A stretch of 6,025 nucleotides of DNA. It comes from Candidatus Thermokryptus sp. GTDB lineage: Bacteria; Bacteroidota; Ignavibacteria; Kryptoniales; Kryptoniaceae. Below are positions 1 to 6,025 of the stretch, piece by piece. Numbering within the stretch: position 1 is the stretch's first letter; each line of letters starts with the position of its first letter. Position numbers and translations under genes: made by a program. The stretch lies in the NCBI GenBank assembly GCA_028276305.1, contig JAPYWO010000096.1:1-6025 (forward strand). Direction: 5' to 3'. The notes beneath the pieces are model-generated. The model did not search any database and was not told the origin of the DNA. It saw only the letters and a list, made by a program, of their open reading frames with translations.

Positions 1-1999
<1,999 letters not shown>

Positions 2000-2749
2000 T
2001 CAATTTGATATTTGCTTCAACTTTTCACGATCAATGATGTAATTCCGTAAGACAGTCCCCTTCTTACCTGGGGACTCAATTTCATGACCGTCCAGAATAA
2101 ATTTAACACCGCCAGCATTCCCAAGCGTGAAATTAAAATTATTTCTCGCCTTCAAAGTCAAACTCATATTAGGTGGCATCAAAAATTCCCTAACCGTGGA
2201 ACTATCAATTATAACGCTTATCCAAACGGAATCGGTTGATATAACCTTCAACTCAAGGCTATCCTTAACGCTTTTCTCCTCGGCTTTAATTTCGGTTTTC
2301 ACTTCTTTTTTAACGCCTTTTGAAACTTCCTCAACCGCTGATTCAAAACTCTTCTTTTGAACCACTTTTTTCTCCCCCTCACCTAAACCGACAAAAGCGA
2401 TTATCACAATGAAAAGAACAACAACTGCCCCAACGATCCAAATTACATTTTCGGAAACAAAAGCGCCGATGTCAAACTCTATCTTTTTAACGGCTGGTTT
2501 TTCCTCTTTTTTAGCTTTGAAAGCGGACATCTCCAAGTCATATTGTTTTATGACCTCATCGGGGTTTAAGCCCACCGCCCTGGCATAGCTTCTAATAAAA
2601 GCCCTCACATACGGCTCTGGAGCAAAATCAAAAACCCCACTTTCTATCTTCTCAAGAAACTTCTCACTTATCCTCGTCTTGTTTGAAATGTCCCTCAAGG
2701 TTAGATTTCGCTCCATACGTGCGTCCCTTAATTTCTCTCCAACGCCCAT
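2000..2749 (-). CDS. RodZ-like protein: HTH, single membrane segment, DUF4115-type C-terminal domain
   Basis: This 249-residue protein has the architecture of RodZ, the MreB-binding membrane protein of the rod-shape machinery. Residues about 3-70 form a cytoplasmic Xre/HTH_25-type domain (GEKLRDARMERNLTLRDIS, then a segment ending near PEPYVRAFIRSYA at 44-56). A hydrophobic helix at about 102-122 is the single membrane span. A Lys/Glu-rich linker follows (about 124-163), then a beta-rich domain at about 165-240 matching the DUF4115 pattern (Trp176; LGNAGGVKFILDG at 209-221; GTVLRN at 231-236). In RodZ the HTH binds MreB and the C-terminal domain lies outside the membrane. A proper SD-like AAAAAGG sits at 2756-2762, 6 bases before the ATG. 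The TGA stop is at 2000-2002, with ligA starting 24 bp on. No other shape gene is visible here, so a role in cell shape comes from the family; a DNA-binding role for the HTH cannot be excluded. Confidence 0.85.
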   Translation of the reverse strand: MGVGEKLRDARMERNLTLRDISNKTRISEKFLEKIESGVFDFAPEPYVRAFIRSYARAVGLNPDEVIKQYDLEMSAFKAKKEEKPAVKKIEFDIGAFVSENVIWIVGAVVVLFIVIIAFVGLGEGEKKVVQKKSFESAVEEVSKGVKKEVKTEIKAEEKSVKDSLELKVISTDSVWISVIIDSSTVREFLMPPNMSLTLKARNNFNFTLGNAGGVKFILDGHEIESPGKKGTVLRNYIIDREKLKQISN

Positions 2750-2755
2750 GTCATG

Positions 2756-2762
2756 CCTTTTT
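2756..2762 (-). promoter_or_regulatory. Ribosome binding site of the RodZ-like gene
   Basis: The minus strand reads AAAAAGG, with the GG pair 6 bases before the ATG at 2749. A nearer upstream ATG at 2752-2754 is in a different frame (ATG ACA TGG GCG TTG) and does not produce the HTH domain. This supports 2749 as the start. Confidence 0.5.
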
Positions 2763-2782
2763 AATTGTCCTTTTCAAAGCAT

Positions 2783-2811
2783 AATCTAACAAAATTAATT
2801 TTTTTATTCAA
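2783..2811 (-). promoter_or_regulatory. Candidate sigma-70-like promoter for rodZ-like/ligA
   Basis: On the minus strand TTGAAT (2811-2806) is followed after exactly 17 bp by TAGATT (2788-2783). These match 4 of 6 bases each in the -35 and -10 consensus. Transcription would start near 2776, giving a leader of about 27 bases that includes the AAAAAGG ribosome site. The region is AT-rich, so chance matches are easy; the spacing and position are what make it credible. Confidence 0.35.
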
Positions 2812-2841
2812 ACTTGCCCTCGGGGGATTTTCCAAGTGAAT

Positions 2842-2870
2842 TTGATTTTAAAACGCCCAAATTTTATATT
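2842..2870 (+). promoter_or_regulatory. Candidate sigma-70-like promoter for the agmatinase operon
   Basis: TTGATT (2842-2847, 4 of 6 consensus) is followed after 17 bp by TATATT (2865-2870, 5 of 6). Transcription would start near 2877, leaving only about 10 bases before the ATG at 2888. The leader would be essentially just the purine-rich AAAAAGGAAAG tract. This is the best promoter-like pair I see in the intergenic region. Confidence 0.45.
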
Positions 2871-2887
2871 TTTCAAAAAAAGGAAAG

Positions 2888-3802
2888 ATGAAAACCCTTG
2901 GAAAAGACAAAAACTTCCTCTCAATCCCAGAGGAATTCTCAAACCTTGAAAAATCAAAAATAGTCGTAATTCCCGCACCATACGAACATACAACAAGCTA
3001 TATAAAAGGAACAATCCTCGGACCCGAAAAACTAATTGAAGCATCCCATCAAGTTGAACTATACGACGAAGAATTTGACATTGAACTTTATAAAACAGTT
3101 GGAATTGCAACGCTTGAACCGCTTGACTTTACCGAGCTCAGGGATGAAAAGGCAGTTGAACTTGCTTATAAAATCGCACTTGAACTATTAAAACAAGATA
3201 AATTCCTTGTAACAATCGGAGGTGAACACACAATTGCTATCGGTCCGATAAAAGCATATTCAGAGATTTACGAAAATCTCACAATTCTTCACTTTGACGC
3301 TCATTCGGATTTAAGAGATGAATACGAGGGGAATAAATACAGCCACGCATCAGCCATTGCCCGCGTGTTTGAGTTCAATAAAAATATCGTCCAGGTTGGG
3401 ATAAGAGCACAAGATATATCTGAAGCAAGGTTCATAAAAGAAAACGGGATAAAAACTTTTTACGCCTGGGAGATAAAGTCAGGAAAATACAACAAAGATG
3501 GAAAAACTTGGCAGGATGCGGTCGTTGACGAATTAAGTGAAAATGTCTATATAACATTTGATCTTGACTATTTTGACCCATCGGTCATGCCAGCCGTTGG
3601 AACACCCGTCCCAAACGGTCTCTATTGGGACGAAACGATTGAACTTTTGAAGAAAGTCGCAAAGTCAAAAAACATAGTCGGTTTTGACATCGTTGAACTT
3701 TGTCCTCTGCCAGGGCTTGAATATCCAAATTTCACATCCGCATTTTTCACGAACAAACTTCTCAACTTAATTTTCGCCAATAAAATTAAAAACTCAAATT
3801 GA
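2888..3802 (+). CDS. speB: Agmatinase / ureohydrolase family enzyme (SpeB-like)
   Basis: This 304-residue cytosolic, Mn-dependent enzyme belongs to the arginase/agmatinase superfamily, which hydrolyses a guanidino group to release urea. For agmatinase the reaction is agmatine to putrescine in polyamine synthesis. The full binuclear metal set is visible: His114 in GGEHT, Asp137, His139 and Asp141 in HFDAHSD, and Asp225 and Asp227 in FDLDYFDP. SHASA (152-156) and GFDIVEL (265-271) are the usual later motifs. The C-terminal CPLPGLEYPNF resembles the PIPG-x-x-x-P-D-F form that I associate with archaeal and thermophile agmatinases, rather than the E. coli form. Length is normal. The start follows a purine-rich AAAAAGGAAAG tract. 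It is the first gene of a tightly overlapping trio. The substrate is uncertain: in Thermus the SpeB homologue acts on N1-aminopropylagmatine, and no arginine decarboxylase gene is in view. Confidence 0.9.
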   Translation: MKTLGKDKNFLSIPEEFSNLEKSKIVVIPAPYEHTTSYIKGTILGPEKLIEASHQVELYDEEFDIELYKTVGIATLEPLDFTELRDEKAVELAYKIALELLKQDKFLVTIGGEHTIAIGPIKAYSEIYENLTILHFDAHSDLRDEYEGNKYSHASAIARVFEFNKNIVQVGIRAQDISEARFIKENGIKTFYAWEIKSGKYNKDGKTWQDAVVDELSENVYITFDLDYFDPSVMPAVGTPVPNGLYWDETIELLKKVAKSKNIVGFDIVELCPLPGLEYPNFTSAFFTNKLLNLIFANKIKNSN

Positions 3803-4272
3803 GCAACAAAACATACATAATTGACGGTTATAATTTAATTCATAAATCCAAAAAGTTGAGCAAAGTTTTCGCCTCAAATATAGAGCGTGCCCGTGAAGAG
3901 CTTGTTTCAATGTTGTCTGATTTCTTCTCAAAGAGAAAAGAAGAATGTATCCTCGTTTTTGACGGGAGCTTGAACATTCCAAACGATCTCTCAATACCTT
4001 CCGTGCGAGTTATATTCTCACATCCGCCAGATAAAGCTGATGACCTGATAAAGAAAATCATAATGAACCAAGACCCGAAAAGAAGAAAAAATTTTATCGT
4101 TGTTTCTTCCGACAACGAAATAATAAACTGTGCGAAAGCGTGTGGAGCCGGGAGAATTTCATCGGAAGAATTTCTAAAAAATTTATCATCAAGGGAAAGG
4201 ACAAATGAAGGGGAAGAGAAGCCGTTCGTGAAACTCACTGAGGAAGAAATAAAAAGAATGCTTCAAGGATGA
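3799..4272 (+). CDS. YacP/Rae1-like NYN (PIN-fold) domain protein, predicted endoribonuclease
   Basis: This 157-residue protein matches the YacP (DUF901) group of NYN domains. Its B. subtilis member Rae1 is a ribosome-associated endonuclease that cuts mRNA in the ribosomal A site. Visible motifs are YIIDGYNLIH (Asp9), ILVFDG (Asp55), KADDLI (Asp81/Asp82) and VVSSDNEI (Asp105), the acidic cluster expected of a PIN-like metal site. GAGRISSEEF (116-125) follows, and the protein ends in a charged helical tail (KLTEEEIKRMLQG). The start must be TTG at 3799: the frame has a stop at 3787-3789, and only AAA, CTC and AAA codons lie between that and the TTG, while the DGYN motif sits just 8 residues in. 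The TTG overlaps the agmatinase stop (TTGA) and has no Shine-Dalgarno, which implies coupling to agmatinase translation. The kinase gene downstream overlaps by ATGA. RNase activity is inferred from the family. Confidence 0.85.
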   Translation: MSNKTYIIDGYNLIHKSKKLSKVFASNIERAREELVSMLSDFFSKRKEECILVFDGSLNIPNDLSIPSVRVIFSHPPDKADDLIKKIIMNQDPKRRKNFIVVSSDNEIINCAKACGAGRISSEEFLKNLSSRERTNEGEEKPFVKLTEEEIKRMLQG

Positions 4273-6025
4273 AGGCGCTTATCGTTGAGGACAATGACGA
4301 AGCGAGAAAACTTTTAGGAGAGCTTTTAAAACAGTCAGGATTTGAAGTTTTTGAAGCTGAGAACGGGAAAAAGGCGCTTGAGATTTTGAAAGAGAAAAAA
4401 GATTTTGACATTATAATTTCCGATGTTTTGATGCCAGTTATGGATGGATTTAAATTCTGTTATGAGGTTAAATCAAACCCGGAATTGAACTTCATCCCCT
4501 TCGTCTTCTACACCGGGAGTTACATATCAGCCGAAGATAAAATGTTCGGTCTAAAACTTGGAGCGGATGACTACATAACAAAGCCGATAAAATTTGAAGC
4601 TCTTCTTGAGAGGATAAATAAAGCAATTGAGAGAAAGGGGATCAGAAAACCGGTTGCGGAATTTGAGGAAGCAACCTATCTAAAAGAATACAACGAACGC
4701 TTAATACATAAGCTTGAGGAGAAACTAATTGAACTAAACCAAGCATATGAACAGATAAAAGAGAAGAACAAGGAACTTGAAACGATAAACTTAATCCTCA
4801 CAGCGATAAATTCCACGAAGAATATCAAACATCTTTTAAAACAAATTTCAAAGCCATTCTCGGAAATTTTTGATGCAGATGCTGTAAACTTCTTCATTTT
4901 TGACAGAACGAAAAATTGTCTCAAACTCGTTTTTTCATTCACAAAGTTACCCGATGAGAACATCTTTGAGAAATACCCGGAGCTTCCGATTGGCGATGAC
5001 TTCGCCACGGAGATAATAAACCAAAAATTGATAATCTATCACAACATCAGCAAGGGAAGCACAAATGTAAGAGAGGAAATTTTTAAGAGCGATTTTAACT
5101 CATTTGTTGAGGTCGCTTTAAGGGTAAGGGATAAATTTATCGGTTCAATTGAACTTGCATTCAAAAGAGATGACGCCTCGCTTGATGAGTCAAAAATTTC
5201 AATCCTTGATATGTTGGCTCAACAGATCGCAATTGAAATTGATAATTTGACACTGTTTTCTGAGTTAAAGGAATCGGAGGAAAAATACAGAACTTTTATC
5301 CATCTTACTCCCGCCGGTTTGATAGTGATTGACGACAAAATGAACATATTATTTTCAAGTCAAAAAGCGAACGAAATTTTCAATTGCGAGCTTGAAGGTA
5401 AAAATTTGGAGGAGTTTTTAAACTCCTCAACGATTGAACAGATTTGCAAGCATGATTTTGAGCAAGTTGAAAAAACATTTGAAGCAACATACAACGGAAA
5501 ATTTTTACTAATTTCAGCCACCAAAAAACTTGACGACCCAAAACTTGGAAAGTGCATACTTGTTGTAAATGATATAAGCGATTTCAAAAGATTGCAAGAG
5601 GAGAAAAGAAAAGTTGAAGCGAAGCTTTGGCAGGAATATCGTCTTGCTTCAATCGGTCGTCTTGCGGGTGGAATCGCCCACAACTTGAAAAATCCACTCG
5701 CTGTATTAAATCTCGGTCTTCAATCTCTGAAAAGGAGGGGGATTGAAACGGAACAGGTTGAAAGATTGCTGAAACAAGTTGAGAGGATAAACCAGATAAT
5801 TGAGAACCTATCGTTAAAGACAAGGGAAGAAATTGAAAAGAACAAAAAAAGATTTGACTTAAACCAGCTTTTACAAAGAGAACTTGAAACGCTTGAATTT
5901 GACCCCTTTTATAAACATCAGGTTGAAAAAGTTTTCCAGTTTTCCGAAAGACCGATCGTAATTGAAGCTGTATATTCCGACTTTTCAAGCGCATTTTCCC
6001 ACATTTTAAGAAATGCCATTGACGC
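4269..6025 (+). CDS. Soluble hybrid sensor kinase REC-coiled coil-GAF-PAS-HisKA-(HATPase), C-terminus cut by window edge
   Basis: The 585 codons visible encode a cytosolic two-component protein with no membrane segment or signal peptide. Residues 1-120 are an intact receiver domain: acidic pair Glu7/Asp8, phospho-acceptor Asp52 (SDVLMPVMDG), Thr82 and Lys105 (KP). A coiled coil follows at about 133-175 (LIHKLEEKLIELNQAYEQIK), then a GAF domain (about 184-327) and a PAS domain (about 337-437). A dimerisation/phosphotransfer helix pair has the H-box SIGRLAGGIAHNLKNPL with phospho-accepting His471. The N-box of the ATPase domain (HILRNAIDA, Asn582) begins just before the window ends, so its G-boxes are unseen. 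The ATG overlaps the stop of the NYN gene (ATGA), and AAGG lies directly against it, too close for a normal Shine-Dalgarno. Asn472 replaces the usual Glu/Asp after the His. The receiver could take phosphate from its own kinase or from another. Signal and target are unknown. Confidence 0.92.
   Translation, partial: MKALIVEDNDEARKLLGELLKQSGFEVFEAENGKKALEILKEKKDFDIIISDVLMPVMDGFKFCYEVKSNPELNFIPFVFYTGSYISAEDKMFGLKLGADDYITKPIKFEALLERINKAIERKGIRKPVAEFEEATYLKEYNERLIHKLEEKLIELNQAYEQIKEKNKELETINLILTAINSTKNIKHLLKQISKPFSEIFDADAVNFFIFDRTKNCLKLVFSFTKLPDENIFEKYPELPIGDDFATEIINQKLIIYHNISKGSTNVREEIFKSDFNSFVEVALRVRDKFIGSIELAFKRDDASLDESKISILDMLAQQIAIEIDNLTLFSELKESEEKYRTFIHLTPAGLIVIDDKMNILFSSQKANEIFNCELEGKNLEEFLNSSTIEQICKHDFEQVEKTFEATYNGKFLLISATKKLDDPKLGKCILVVNDISDFKRLQEEKRKVEAKLWQEYRLASIGRLAGGIAHNLKNPLAVLNLGLQSLKRRGIETEQVERLLKQVERINQIIENLSLKTREEIEKNKKRFDLNQLLQRELETLEFDPFYKHQVEKVFQFSERPIVIEAVYSDFSSAFSHILRNAID

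Noticed and set aside
2817..2826. CCCTCGGGGG as a hairpin or terminator
   Set aside because: The palindrome would leave a loop of only about two bases and no T-run follows. It sits between divergent genes, where no terminator is expected.
3840..4238. Open frame of 132 codons on the minus strand
   Set aside because: It is antisense to the NYN gene, whose conserved acidic motifs fix the coding strand. The translated product is Ser/Phe-rich, typical of a reverse shadow.
5584..5994. Open frame of 136 codons on the minus strand
   Set aside because: It is antisense to the HisKA part of the kinase, where the H-box and flanking helices read cleanly on the plus strand.

Overview
The window is an ordinary, gene-dense stretch of an AT-rich bacterial chromosome. 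Two gene blocks point away from each other across a 138-bp intergenic region at 2750-2887. The NAD+-dependent DNA ligase shows that it is bacterial. Poor Shine-Dalgarno matches at several starts, a RodZ-type membrane protein and a soluble REC-GAF-PAS histidine kinase would suit the Bacteroidota/Ignavibacteria/Kryptonia neighbourhood, possibly a thermophile. That placement is inferred from style and is not proven by any marker here.

Left block (minus strand, reading right to left): a RodZ-like protein (2749-2000) with an N-terminal helix-turn-helix, one membrane segment and a C-terminal DUF4115-type domain, then after a 24-bp gap ligA (1975 to the window edge). LigA is complete except for about the last dozen residues of its BRCT domain. 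The pair probably forms one transcript from a promoter near 2783-2811.

Right block (plus strand): an agmatinase/ureohydrolase (2888-3802), a YacP/Rae1-like NYN-domain ribonuclease (3799-4272, TTG start), and a large REC-coiled coil-GAF-PAS-HisKA sensor kinase (4269 to the window edge, truncated before most of its ATPase domain). Each junction is a 4-base stop/start overlap (TTGA, then ATGA), so the three genes are almost certainly co-transcribed and translationally coupled. A good sigma-70-like promoter (TTGATT, 17 bp, TATATT) lies just upstream of the first.

The functions are polyamine synthesis, predicted mRNA/translation-linked RNA cleavage, and signal transduction. Their coupling is the most interesting aspect of the window, along with a kinase H-box in which Asn replaces the usual acidic residue after the phospho-accepting His. 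I see no mobile element, CRISPR array, RNA gene or clear terminator, and no convincing evidence of a wholly new system.
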